Shown here: positions 32,073-40,663 of the stretch, in pieces
How positions within the stretch are numbered: the stretch's first letter is position 1
Layout: each line of letters opens with the position of its first letter
Assembly (NCBI GenBank): GCA_023667845.1
Contig: JAMPIU010000206.1
Location: 62,001 to 126,000, forward strand
From: Dehalobacter sp.
Lineage (GTDB): Bacteria; Bacillota; Desulfitobacteriia; Desulfitobacteriales; Syntrophobotulaceae
Length of the DNA: 64,000 bases
Direction of reading: 5' to 3'
Program-made: the position numbers and the translations under genes
Notes under the pieces: model-generated
Told to the model about the DNA's origin: nothing
Databases searched by the model: none
Seen by the model: the letters and a program-made list of their open reading frames with translations, nothing else

Positions 32073-33355
32073 AAGGCATCTGCCTGCTTTCCGATTGGTA
32101 TTTGACTCACGGAGAAAGCTGAGCTATGAGAAATGCCAGCCAGAATCCCAAGGAGTAAAAAGTGTCCGACCATGGAACTTCCCCCGTAACTCATCCAAGG
32201 CAAAGGCAGACCTGTAAGCGGAAGCATTTTGGTCACCCCGGCCAGGATGATTAGTGCTTCCACACCGATCAGAATGCCTATTCCCGCCGCCAGGATCTGG
32301 CCAAACCGGTCCACAGCTCTGGTGCTGACACAGAAACAGCGCATTACGACAATAATAAACAGACTGATGACTGCCATTGCGCCAATAAAACCAATCTCCT
32401 CAGCAATCACCGAAAAGATAAAATCAGTGTCCGCATTTGGAATCTGGTAAGCACCTATCCCATTTCCGAGACCTGTCCCCAGAAGCCTTCCCCCGCTTAT
32501 GGCGAAGATCGACTGGGATATCTGATAAGCTCCGCCGCTGGCATCCACCCACGGATTAATCCAGGTAGCGACCCTTACACGAACATGATCAAACAGGAAA
32601 TAACCAGCTACCCCAGTCACCATGACCAGCGGAACGGAAACCACGAGATAAAGCAGTCTTTCTGTTGCGACATACAGGATAAACACCATGAGAAGGAAGA
32701 ATACCAGCGCCGTCCCAAGGCTTTTCTGGGCACCCAGCAAGCCGAGAACAAATACGCCGATAAAAACAAACGGGCCCATTGTTTTGGCATCAGGCAAAGA
32801 AAATTTCCCGACCTGAATCGTTCCAAAACGCAAAAGCTCTTTATTATCACTTAAGTAGGATGCCAGGAAAAGAAGCAGGGCTACTTTGACGAGCTCCTCG
32901 GGCTGGAAGCCCATCCCGGCAAACCTAAACCAGCTTGTCGCACCATTGATGGTGGTCCCAAATATTAGCGTCAGCAGAAGCATAAGCAAGGCCAGCATTC
33001 CCCAGAGATACTGATACTCACCAAGCTTGCGGTAATCTCGTAAAATAAAAAAGACAGCATAATAAATGATCAAGCCCAGATTCGCCCAGATAAATTGGTC
33101 CGCCGCCTGGGCAGGATTGATCCTTGCCAGAAAGACCAAGCCAATCGCGAGGATGGTCTGGACTACCGGCAGAAGATAAGGATCTCCCTGATAGCAAAAA
33201 AATATTTCAAACAAGGCACCTGCTAGGATCAAAAAAGAAAATACAGCTCCTTGCAGGAAAAAGCCGCTTTCAGTCATATCATCCAGTTTGAGTACACCGA
33301 GTCCCATCCATAGAACTACTAAAGTTAGAACTCTCAAAGATAGACGATGTAGCAT
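32069..33355 (-). CDS. SEDS-family peptidoglycan polymerase (RodA/FtsW)
   Basis: The polytopic protein has about 428 residues. SEDS signatures are GATSWFRFAGMGFQPEELVKVALLL-like residues at the centre, GGRLLGTGLGNG, DTDFIFSVIAEEIGFIG and LPLTGLPLPWMSYGGSSMVG at the C-terminal end. The ATG at 33355 follows GGAG and lies 4 nt past the prpC stop; an earlier TTG overlaps prpC. Whether it is RodA or FtsW cannot be settled from the sequence alone. Confidence 0.93.
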   Translation of the reverse strand: MLHRLSLRVLTLVVLWMGLGVLKLDDMTESGFFLQGAVFSFLILAGALFEIFFCYQGDPYLLPVVQTILAIGLVFLARINPAQAADQFIWANLGLIIYYAVFFILRDYRKLGEYQYLWGMLALLMLLLTLIFGTTINGATSWFRFAGMGFQPEELVKVALLLFLASYLSDNKELLRFGTIQVGKFSLPDAKTMGPFVFIGVFVLGLLGAQKSLGTALVFFLLMVFILYVATERLLYLVVSVPLVMVTGVAGYFLFDHVRVRVATWINPWVDASGGAYQISQSIFAISGGRLLGTGLGNGIGAYQIPNADTDFIFSVIAEEIGFIGAMAVISLFIIVVMRCFCVSTRAVDRFGQILAAGIGILIGVEALIILAGVTKMLPLTGLPLPWMSYGGSSMVGHFLLLGILAGISHSSAFSVSQIPIGKQADAL

Positions 33356-33359
33356 GTTC

Positions 33360-34082
33360 TCACCGCTCCACAATACAGCATATAGCCGTAAAATTATCCG
33401 GAGCCCCCCGTTCGATCACAACATTCTTCAAGGTTTTGAGATGATCATCCCATGATTTGGCCTCGGAAAACTCCGCAGCAATCTCCTGATCACTGATCTC
33501 ATTCGAAAAGCCATCCGTGCACAGAAGAAAAACATCTCCGTCCTGTACTTTAAGTTGGAAACAGTCTACATCAATGTTGAGCTCCACACCCAGCGCTCTG
33601 GACAAAACATGCTTGTGCGGATGATTTTTGGCTTTCTCCTCCGTCAGCTCTCCGAGGCGGACAAGTTCGTTTACCATCGAATGATCCTCCGATAGGAGCG
33701 TGAGGGTCTTATTTCTCCATAAATAAATCCTGCTGTCGCCCACATGACCGACAACGGCTTTATTGTCATAGATCATCAGAGCGGTCAGGGTTGTCCCCAT
33801 GCCTTCCGTCCCTTCAGTCCGAAGCGATACTTCGTATACTTCACGATTGGCCTGATTCACAGCCTGAACAATCCAGTCCTGCAGATCCTGAATCTCCGAA
33901 GATTTTAATTCAGCTGCTTTTCCCTCCAATTGTTCGACCGCGATCCTCGAAGCTATTTCCCCGGCATTATGTCCGCCCATTCCATCGGCCACCGCAAAAA
34001 ATGACTCCTCCGGCAATATAAGAAAATAATCTTCATTGTTTTTTCTAACACAACCGGTCTCATAGATCTTAACTGCTTTCAT
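33360..34082 (-). CDS. prpC: PP2C-family protein phosphatase
   Basis: The protein has 240 residues. Metal-binding motifs are VADGMGGHNAGEIAS, VGHVGDSRIYL, LSEDHSMV and LCTDGFSNEISD. It is the cognate phosphatase of the PASTA kinase in this operon. Its start overlaps the 3' end of the upstream FHA gene by 14 nt. Confidence 0.95.
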   Translation of the reverse strand: MKAVKIYETGCVRKNNEDYFLILPEESFFAVADGMGGHNAGEIASRIAVEQLEGKAAELKSSEIQDLQDWIVQAVNQANREVYEVSLRTEGTEGMGTTLTALMIYDNKAVVGHVGDSRIYLWRNKTLTLLSEDHSMVNELVRLGELTEEKAKNHPHKHVLSRALGVELNIDVDCFQLKVQDGDVFLLCTDGFSNEISDQEIAAEFSEAKSWDDHLKTLKNVVIERGAPDNFTAICCIVER

Positions 34083-34512
34083 TTCCCCACCTCGAATAAA
34101 GAAAAGTAATGCTGCCTATCTTAATGAAGTCACCGGAAACAAGCTGGACCTGGGAGTTGATCCGTTCTCCGTTCACCCAGGTGCCATTCGTGCTCCCAAC
34201 ATCCTCCAGCGTTGTCATCCCTCTGTTATGCTTAAATTCAACATGATCCAGCGAACAGTAATGGTCCGGAACGACGATATCGTTGTGCTTTCCTCTTCCG
34301 ATGGAAAGCCCCCGGGAATCAATCTTGATCTTGCGTCCTTTGGGCAGCTTTTCAGCTCCGCTTAAGACCTCGATACAGCCAAGATCAGATTCGGTCTTGC
34401 TCATGATTCCCTTCGACCTTAAATCGGCCAGCATAACCGTCAATATCCGTAAGAGAAAAAGATAGATGAAACCAACAAAGACAATCCTTCCAATTACCGT
34501 AAGCATTTGCAT
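34069..34512 (-). CDS. Membrane-anchored FHA-domain protein (FhaB-like)
   Basis: The protein has 147 residues: an N-terminal membrane segment (IVFVGFIYLFLLRILTVML), a linker and one FHA domain. The FHA core is LSIGRGKHNDIVVPD, SLDHVEF and VGSTNGTWVNGE, with phosphothreonine-binding Arg, Ser and Asn in place. It probably docks kinase-phosphorylated partners at the membrane. This matches the FhaB/FipA arrangement beside pstP-rodA-pbpA in actinobacteria. Confidence 0.88.
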   Translation of the reverse strand: MQMLTVIGRIVFVGFIYLFLLRILTVMLADLRSKGIMSKTESDLGCIEVLSGAEKLPKGRKIKIDSRGLSIGRGKHNDIVVPDHYCSLDHVEFKHNRGMTTLEDVGSTNGTWVNGERINSQVQLVSGDFIKIGSITFLYSRWGNESS

Positions 34513-34525
34513 TCAATCACCGACT

Positions 34526-35311
34526 TTACTTATCTACATGAAATTGAAAATGCGTTTGTCCGGCCTTTATCCTGTCTCCAGGATTTACCATATAGCGGTC
34601 AACCCTTAATTTGTTCAGATAGGTACCGTTGGTACTGCCTAGATCCTGAACAAACCACCTTCTATTCTCTGTATAAAGCTTCAAATGGTGACGGGATATC
34701 TCCAGGTCTCTGACTTCAATATCACAATCTTCCTGGCGTCCAACAATATACTCTTCCTTATCAAGATCGTAAATGTCACCTTCGTTTGTCCCTTTTATAA
34801 CTTCGAGATAAGGATGAATTTTCCTGCTGACTGTTTTGGATGATGCCATGATTAATCTTGCAGCATCCGCCAGGACTGTTGTTTTTTCCATTTCTTCATC
34901 TTCCGCAGGCAGTTTTTCTTCGTTAATCCGCCAATTGGCGACAACAGAATCTTTAAACTCAACCTGGGTTTTCATTAAGCCAGCATCCATCTTCTCTGAA
35001 GGCTGCATCCGCACAACCGGAAGCGCCAAAAAAGTGTAGCCCTGCCTGGTCCCTTCGTCATAGAGATGTTTGGCCAGTTCCACCAGCAGTGTCTCTCCAA
35101 AACTTTCCAAGACCGCATAATCCTCAGGGCTTAAACTTACGGTGTAAACATTCGGGACATAGACATGGGATATGCTGACCTGTTTATTTTTCAGCATGAT
35201 TTTATTTAGTTCTCTGGCAACCTGAACAGGCTGAATTGTGCCCACCGACTTGCTGAACAAAAATGTAGCCATCTGTTCGGCAATCGATTCAACTTTGTTT
35301 AAGAGACGCAT
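34526..35311 (-). CDS. DUF3662-FHA protein (FhaA-like)
   Basis: The protein has 261 residues. The N-terminal DUF3662 region (MRLLNKVESIAEQMATFLF...) is followed by a linker and a C-terminal FHA domain with YIVGRQEDCDIEV, SRHHLKLY and LGSTNGTYLNKL. The ATG at 35311 overlaps the rlmN 3' end by 23 nt; a longer frame from 35359 lies inside rlmN and is rejected. In Mycobacterium FhaA sits in the PknA/PknB cluster and interacts with the MviN flippase system. Confidence 0.9.
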   Translation of the reverse strand: MRLLNKVESIAEQMATFLFSKSVGTIQPVQVARELNKIMLKNKQVSISHVYVPNVYTVSLSPEDYAVLESFGETLLVELAKHLYDEGTRQGYTFLALPVVRMQPSEKMDAGLMKTQVEFKDSVVANWRINEEKLPAEDEEMEKTTVLADAARLIMASSKTVSRKIHPYLEVIKGTNEGDIYDLDKEEYIVGRQEDCDIEVRDLEISRHHLKLYTENRRWFVQDLGSTNGTYLNKLRVDRYMVNPGDRIKAGQTHFQFHVDK

Positions 35312-36371
35312 ACTCCTCACACTCCAAACGCTGCCTAAGCTGACCACAGGCTGCGTCAATGTCCAGACCTTTTTCTTCTCTGATCGAAACAGGAATCTTG
35401 CCCATTTCGAGAACCCTTTTGAACATCGTTAACCGCTCTTTGCCCGCTCTTTGGACGTCGCTGCCGATTACCGGATTAATGGGGATCAAATTGACATGGG
35501 CCAGCATGCCCTTAAGGAGAACGACCAGTTCTTCTGCTTCCTCTTTGGAGCCATTCTGTTGGTGTAAAGCAAACTCAAATGTAACTCTTCTGTTCGTCTG
35601 ACCGGAATAATACCGGCAGGCTTCCAGCAGTTCCTGCAATGGATATCTCCTGTTGATAGGAACCAGCGTATCCCTGACTTCATTTCTGACTGAATGAAGC
35701 GATACAGCCAAACCGACTTGCGGGTTGTCCTGTGCCAGCTGAATGATCTTGGGGGCAACACCGCTCGTCGAGATGGTCATTCTCCGCATGCCGATATTCT
35801 GACCGTTCTCGCTGTTCAGGATTCGAATCGCTTTCATCACCGCATCATAATTAAGAAAAGGTTCACCCATCCCCATGAAAACAATATTGGTTACTTTGAA
35901 TTCCGGATCTTCCTGCTGAAGCAGCCGGCTGATTTCGAGCACCTGTCCGGTGATCTCTCCTGCAGTCAGGTTTCGGCGGAATCCATCCATTCCGGTTGCA
36001 CAGAAAGGGCATCCTACAGGGCATCCTACCTGAGTCGAGACACATAGCGTGTGTCTGTCCCGGCTTGTCAGATGATCATAATCCATCAGCACCGTTTCAA
36101 TGCTTTCTCCATCAGCCAGACGGAATAAAAACTTCCGGGTCCCATCGGCAGAACGCTGCACTCTTAAAACAGTCAGCGGCTGGATAAAGAAAACCCTGTC
36201 AAGCCGTTCGCTGTCCTGTTTCCCGATATTCTTCATTTCATCCCAATGATGGACTCCTCTGGCATTAACCCAGTTGAAAACCTGATTGGCCCTGAACTTT
36301 TTTAAGCCGTTTTCGAGGCATACTGCACGCATTTCTCCTTCAAGACAGCCGCGGCAATCCAGCTTTTCCAT
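35289..36371 (-). CDS. rlmN: 23S rRNA (adenine2503-C2)-methyltransferase RlmN
   Basis: The radical SAM methyltransferase has 360 residues. The cluster motif is CPVGCPFC (CxxxCxxC), within STQVGCPVGCPFCATG. VFMGMGEPFLNYD, TISTSGVAPKI and SLHSVRNEVRD are family stretches. The catalytic cysteine near the C-terminus is in DIDAACGQLR. It lies between rsmB and the FHA genes, as rlmN-prpC-prkC in B. subtilis. Confidence 0.96.
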   Translation of the reverse strand: MEKLDCRGCLEGEMRAVCLENGLKKFRANQVFNWVNARGVHHWDEMKNIGKQDSERLDRVFFIQPLTVLRVQRSADGTRKFLFRLADGESIETVLMDYDHLTSRDRHTLCVSTQVGCPVGCPFCATGMDGFRRNLTAGEITGQVLEISRLLQQEDPEFKVTNIVFMGMGEPFLNYDAVMKAIRILNSENGQNIGMRRMTISTSGVAPKIIQLAQDNPQVGLAVSLHSVRNEVRDTLVPINRRYPLQELLEACRYYSGQTNRRVTFEFALHQQNGSKEEAEELVVLLKGMLAHVNLIPINPVIGSDVQRAGKERLTMFKRVLEMGKIPVSIREEKGLDIDAACGQLRQRLECEEYASLKQS

Positions 36372-36472
36372 AATTAGTATTATTCTCCCAATTTCATCAT
36401 TTTAAACATATTTCTCCGTCAGACGTAAAGCTTTGTCAAGTAGAGCACATAGGCTTGCTATAAAATCTTCTT

Positions 36473-36530
36473 GCCGCTCCTTGCTATCCGTAGCATCGCG
36501 TCACTAGTCCATCCGTGGCCTTCGAAACTT
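36473..36530 (+). repeat. Palindromic element fragment F (isolated cassette)
   Basis: It matches the extra cassette of copies D and G: CGCTCCTTGC, hairpin TGCTA-TCCG-TAGCA, ATCGCGTCA, then GTCCA-TCCG-TGGCC. Relative to D, the first stem differs by a compensated C-G to T-A change. The arms are absent. It overlaps the last codons and stop of rsmB. Confidence 0.75.
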
Positions 36531-37919
36531 AGCGATAAAGAATCCATCCATATTGTGATGATGAGGCAGGATCTGCCATACCCCTTTCCGGAGTTGTTTC
36601 AGATCTCTCTCCTCTGCTGCAAAAGGCAAACTTCCCGACAAGTCGACGGAAACAAACTCGGGCTTAAGCTGCCGGAAAGCTTTAACTACTTCAAAGTTTT
36701 CTTCCGGCTCCGTGGTACAGGTCGAATAAACAAGCTCTCCGCCTTCCCGCACATGATCGGCAGCTTTCAGCAGGATTGCCAGTTGGAGTTCTGGCAGTTT
36801 GCTGATCTCGTCTTCTCTCTTCTGCCAGCGCAGATCGGCTCTTTTTCTAAGCACACCCAAGCCCGAACAGGGCGCATCGACCAGGACCCGGTCAAATTCA
36901 TCTCCGATCCCTTCCAAAATCCGGGCGTCGCCCTCAATTGTTTTTATGATCGTAATTCCGAGCCGCTCGGCTGATTCCTTAATCAAATCAAGTTTTTGGG
37001 GATACATATCTACAGCAACAATGGTTCCCTTGTTTTCCATCAATTGCGCCAGATGGGTTGTCTTTCCTCCCGGGGCACTGCAGACATCCAATACGCTGTC
37101 CCCTTCCCGGGCTCCCAATATATGAGCAGCTAACTGAGAACTTTGATCCTGAACCGTGAAATATCCGTTTTGGAATTCCCGAAGTTGGTCCAATCCGCCA
37201 AAATCTTTCAGAATTAAGCTTTCCGGTGTGTATTCTCCGTCCGTGACCTCAATTTCCTGGCTTTCCAATAAGGTTTTTAATTCCTGCCTTGTTGTCTTTA
37301 GGGTGTTTACCCGGATCGAAGTAGAGGAAGGTTCATTGTTGGCTTTGAGCAAAGCTTCTGTTTCTTCCTGCCCCCACCTTGTCAGCCATCGCTTGATCAT
37401 CCATTCAGGATGGGAATATTTGACCGAAAGATAGCGGACCGTTTCCCTCTTTTGGTCTGGCCATTCAAAATTCCAGCCTGTTTCAGCCGCCTTACGCAGG
37501 ACACTATTGACAAGGGGGGCATAGGTTTGGTTGAGCTGGTTCATCAGGTCAACACTCTCATTGACTGCGGCAGGCGCCGGCACTCTGTCCATAAGTAGTA
37601 TCTGAAAAACACCGGTCCTTAAAACAGCCCTGACTTCCTGCGGCAGTGCGGACATCGGCTTCGTCAGATGTTTTCTCAACGCATAATCCAGCGTCAATTT
37701 ATTTTTTAATACCCCGTTGACCAAAGCAGTAGCCAGATTCCTGTCCCGGCTCTGGGTCAGTCCGGAAAGCTGGGAACGCAAAAGAAGATTGGCATAGGCC
37801 CCCTCCCTCTCGACCCGCGTAAGAATACGCACGGCTATCAGCCGTGCGTTTTGATCGTTTATGCGTTTCCGCGTACGTTTGGTTTTTTCTTCAGTAATAG
37901 GATTATTCTTCTCCGTCAT
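36504..37919 (-). CDS. rsmB: 16S rRNA (cytosine967-C5)-methyltransferase RsmB
   Basis: The protein has 471 residues. An N-terminal NusB-like RNA-binding domain (RLIAVRILTRVEREGAYA...) precedes the SAM domain with VCSAPGGKTTHLAQ, VDAPCSGLGVLRK and the catalytic STCTTEPEEN. The last residues (RRPRMD) and the stop codon come from the palindromic cassette F, so the native C-terminus may have been altered. It follows the yugP gene in a same-strand run. Confidence 0.95.
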   Translation of the reverse strand: MTEKNNPITEEKTKRTRKRINDQNARLIAVRILTRVEREGAYANLLLRSQLSGLTQSRDRNLATALVNGVLKNKLTLDYALRKHLTKPMSALPQEVRAVLRTGVFQILLMDRVPAPAAVNESVDLMNQLNQTYAPLVNSVLRKAAETGWNFEWPDQKRETVRYLSVKYSHPEWMIKRWLTRWGQEETEALLKANNEPSSTSIRVNTLKTTRQELKTLLESQEIEVTDGEYTPESLILKDFGGLDQLREFQNGYFTVQDQSSQLAAHILGAREGDSVLDVCSAPGGKTTHLAQLMENKGTIVAVDMYPQKLDLIKESAERLGITIIKTIEGDARILEGIGDEFDRVLVDAPCSGLGVLRKRADLRWQKREDEISKLPELQLAILLKAADHVREGGELVYSTCTTEPEENFEVVKAFRQLKPEFVSVDLSGSLPFAAEERDLKQLRKGVWQILPHHHNMDGFFIAKFRRPRMD

Positions 37920-37957
37920 TTTTCTATCCCAATCTTTTTTATTCTCTTAATTCGGTA

Positions 37958-38647
37958 TTAATCATCCCGGCCTTGGGCAATCAATACAAAGCGCAGCAAG
38001 GTCAGAATCGCAGTCAGTGCTGCGGCAACATAAGTCAGGGCGGCTGCACTCAGCATCTTTTTAGCGCCTGTCATTTCTTCTGCATCTTTAATAATACCGC
38101 TGTCTCCCAGAAAAGCTAAGGCCCTGTTGCTGGCATTGTATTCAACAGGAAGCGTAACGATCTGAAACAGGACCGCAAACGCAAAAACATAAATCCCGAT
38201 ATCCAGCAAGAAAGATATCGACGGTAGGAACAGGCCAAGAAGAATCAAAACAGGCCCTGCCTGGCTGCCAAATGAAGCTACAGGTACAAAAGCTGTCCTG
38301 ATTTTCAACGGAACATAGCTGTCGGCATGCTGTACGGCGTGACCTGTCTCGTGGGCAGCAACAGCCAGCGCCGCAATAGATGTGCTGTTATATACACCGC
38401 TGCTGAGCCTTACAACATGAGTCCTCGGGTCGTAGTGGTCCGTAAGGTTACCAGCAACCTGTTCTACCTGAACATCATAAAGCCCATTTTCATTTAGCAG
38501 GGCTCTGGCCACGTCCGCACCTGTTGTACCTGAACTGCTTCTGATTTTGGAATATCTGGAGTAAGCACCGCTGATCTTGGCCTGAGCATAAACAGTTAGA
38601 ATAATCGCTGGAATCAGTAGTATCATTGTGTAATCTAAGTAAAACAT
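37958..38647 (-). CDS. Zn-dependent membrane peptidase YugP family
   Basis: The membrane protein has 229 residues. The HExxH zinc motif is AAHETGHAVQHA (about 93-104), preceded by an N-terminal membrane segment and followed by two or three more. GGAGG precedes the ATG. The physiological substrate of this family is unknown. It lies between fmt and rsmB, a common arrangement in Clostridia. Confidence 0.88.
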   Translation of the reverse strand: MFYLDYTMILLIPAIILTVYAQAKISGAYSRYSKIRSSSGTTGADVARALLNENGLYDVQVEQVAGNLTDHYDPRTHVVRLSSGVYNSTSIAALAVAAHETGHAVQHADSYVPLKIRTAFVPVASFGSQAGPVLILLGLFLPSISFLLDIGIYVFAFAVLFQIVTLPVEYNASNRALAFLGDSGIIKDAEEMTGAKKMLSAAALTYVAAALTAILTLLRFVLIAQGRDD

Positions 38648-38807
38648 AAATCTTCCTCCTTAAAAAGCCAGTCCTGCTCAAATAGCATAGGAATCATGCT
38701 TCTTATCTATAATTCAAGGCACTTAAACAATCATTGTTTTAACTATTAGAAGTATATCCATTTATTCTTAGATTTTGCTTAAAAGAAGGAAAGACGAGCG
38801 CGATCGT

Positions 38808-39755
38808 TTACTCAAAGCGCTCGTTCGCTTTAAGTCTGTATCCGTTATAAAAGTCCTGGGCACGCATTTTCTTTTTCCCGGCAGGCTGAAGCTCTGAAAT
38901 TTTTAAAATACCTTCTCCGGTCTGGACCAGCAGTCCTCCCTTAGCAAGGGACAAAATGCTTCCCGGCAAAGTATTTTGCGCAGTCTGTCCGTATAAGGCA
39001 GTTTTTCCGGACAGCTCACTTAGCCATATTTTAACCTGTTCTCCCCGGAAAAGCGTAAAAGCACCGGGCCAGGGATTCAGCCCGCGAATCCTGTTATGGA
39101 TTTTGGCTGCGTCCCAGGACCAATCCACCTGCTCATGTTCTCTTTTCAGAAGCGGTGCATACGAAAATGCTTTAGGCTGAGGTACCGGCCGAACGGTCCC
39201 ATTCTGCAATCCTTCGAGTGTATCAAGCAACGCCTTTGCGCCGATTCGGGCCAGCGCATCGTAAACTTCACCCGTTGTGGCCTCCGGTACGATTGCATAT
39301 TCTTCGCTGATAAGCATTGCGCCCGTATCCAGACCTTCGTCCATCAGCATGGTTGTAACACCGGTTTTAGACTCTCCGTTCATCACGGCCCAGTGGACCG
39401 GAGCTGCTCCGCGATAAGCCGGAAGCAGTGAGGCATGCACGTTAATGCATCCAAAAGACGGTATTCCCAGAATCTCTTTGGACAGGATTTGTCCGAAAGC
39501 GACCACCACAATGCAGTCCGGCCGCAAATCCCTGATCTGGCCGACCACTTCGGGTGTTTTGATCCTGGCAGGCTGAAATACAGCAAGTCCATACTTTTCA
39601 GCAAGTACTTTGACCGGACTCGCTTTTAATTTGTTTCCTCGTCCCGCAGGTTTGTCGGGCTGGGTAAAAACGCCGCGGATTTGATGTCCTGAAGCATAGA
39701 GCGCCTCCAGAACAGGCACCGCAAAATCCGGTGTTCCCATAAAAACAAGCCGCAT
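38808..39755 (-). CDS. fmt: Methionyl-tRNA formyltransferase
   Basis: Fmt formylates initiator Met-tRNA. The protein has 315 residues. Key stretches are VFMGTPDFAVPVLEAL, FTQPDKPAGRGNKL, NVHASLLPAYRGAAPVHWA (catalytic Asn/His) and DEGLDTGAML (catalytic Asp). It lies after def, from which it is separated by 273 bp containing palindromic element G, an insertion into what is usually a tight def-fmt pair. Confidence 0.96.
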   Translation of the reverse strand: MRLVFMGTPDFAVPVLEALYASGHQIRGVFTQPDKPAGRGNKLKASPVKVLAEKYGLAVFQPARIKTPEVVGQIRDLRPDCIVVVAFGQILSKEILGIPSFGCINVHASLLPAYRGAAPVHWAVMNGESKTGVTTMLMDEGLDTGAMLISEEYAIVPEATTGEVYDALARIGAKALLDTLEGLQNGTVRPVPQPKAFSYAPLLKREHEQVDWSWDAAKIHNRIRGLNPWPGAFTLFRGEQVKIWLSELSGKTALYGQTAQNTLPGSILSLAKGGLLVQTGEGILKISELQPAGKKKMRAQDFYNGYRLKANERFE

Positions 39756-39850
39756 CTGACACTGTCACTTCCCGTTCCGTATTCTAAATGCAAAAACTTT
39801 CTCTTCGCGCATTTAGTAAATCTTAGCCATAAATCTTATACCCCATATTT

Positions 39851-40009
39851 TGTCTGCGTGCTACAATTTCAACGTCAAGCGGAGCATGGAGTTCGTAGCG
39901 CGGCCTTTTGACGGCCATGGATGGCCTAATGTCGCGATGCCATGGATGGCAAGGAGCGACGGGTCAAGGATGACACAACGGCCGAAAGCGGAATTGTTGC
40001 ACGCAGACA
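39851..40009 (-). repeat. Palindromic element, copy G (long form, between def and fmt)
   Basis: The arms GTCTGCGTGCTACAAT (39852-39867) and ATTGTTGCACGCAGAC (39993-40008) pair with one mismatch and differ in sequence from all other copies. On the minus strand the core has CCGCTTTCGGCCG, hairpin GTGTC-ATCCTT-GAC, then the D-type cassette with two hairpins. On the plus strand the three loops read ATGGAT, ATGGAT and AAGGAT. Confidence 0.9.
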
Positions 40010-40028
40010 GATCCGAGATACTAAGGTA

Positions 40029-40481
40029 CTACACATTATAAATCTTGTCTGCAATATCGACGAAAAGTATCCCGTCAAGATGGTCTGTTTCGTGCTGCAT
40101 CGCTCTGGCCAGGAATCCATCGGCATGATATTCCTTCATCTCTCCATTGCGGTCCATGGCCTGAACTACCACTTCGGCTGCTCGTTTCACCCTGCCAGTC
40201 TTATTTGGGACACTTAAGCATCCTTCTTCATCTACTTCCGAACCGGTCTTTTTAATAATCATCGGATTGATCAGTTCTAAAAGACCGTCTCCGACGTCGA
40301 TCACCACAACTCTTTTGGATACGCCGACCTGGGGAGCTGCCAGCCCTACCCCTTTCGCCTCATACATGGTCTCAGCCATGTTATCGAGCAATTTAATGAT
40401 ATTCGGGGTAATTTTCTTGACTTCTATTGCTTTTTCCCGCAGAATGTCTTCTCCAATTTTTACTATCTGGTAAACGGCCAT
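40029..40481 (-). CDS. def: Peptide deformylase
   Basis: Def removes the formyl group from new proteins. The protein has 150 residues from the ATG at 40481 (MAVYQIVKIGEDILRE). The three motifs are GVGLAAPQVG, EEGCLSVP and QHETDHLDG, with metal ligands Cys and two His. A longer in-frame start would add a hydrophobic 34-residue leader not seen in the family. GGGAG lies about 12 nt upstream, somewhat far. Confidence 0.95.
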   Translation of the reverse strand: MAVYQIVKIGEDILREKAIEVKKITPNIIKLLDNMAETMYEAKGVGLAAPQVGVSKRVVVIDVGDGLLELINPMIIKKTGSEVDEEGCLSVPNKTGRVKRAAEVVVQAMDRNGEMKEYHADGFLARAMQHETDHLDGILFVDIADKIYNV

Positions 40482-40589
40482 TGCTGGATCCGCTCCCTTC
40501 TCACACAATTTCTGAAATAATATCCCATAAAAAAACCATATAATAGAATTATACATTTCTGAAAGCCTGAAAGCAATTAACACCTTAAG

Positions 40590-40650
40590 AGCGACGTGTC
40601 AGGGATGACATAACGGCCGAAACCGATACTGTGACATGCAGACCTACCTC
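40590..40650 (-). repeat. Palindromic element, half copy H
   Basis: On the minus strand it reads GAGGTAGGTCTGCATGTCAC, then ATCGGTTTCGGCCG and hairpin TATGTC-ATCCCT-GACA, ending CGTCGCTC. This is the left half of a long-form element (D/G type). The right half and the partner arm are missing. It sits between priA and def. Confidence 0.8.
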
Positions 40651-40663
40651 AAATATGTTGTAT

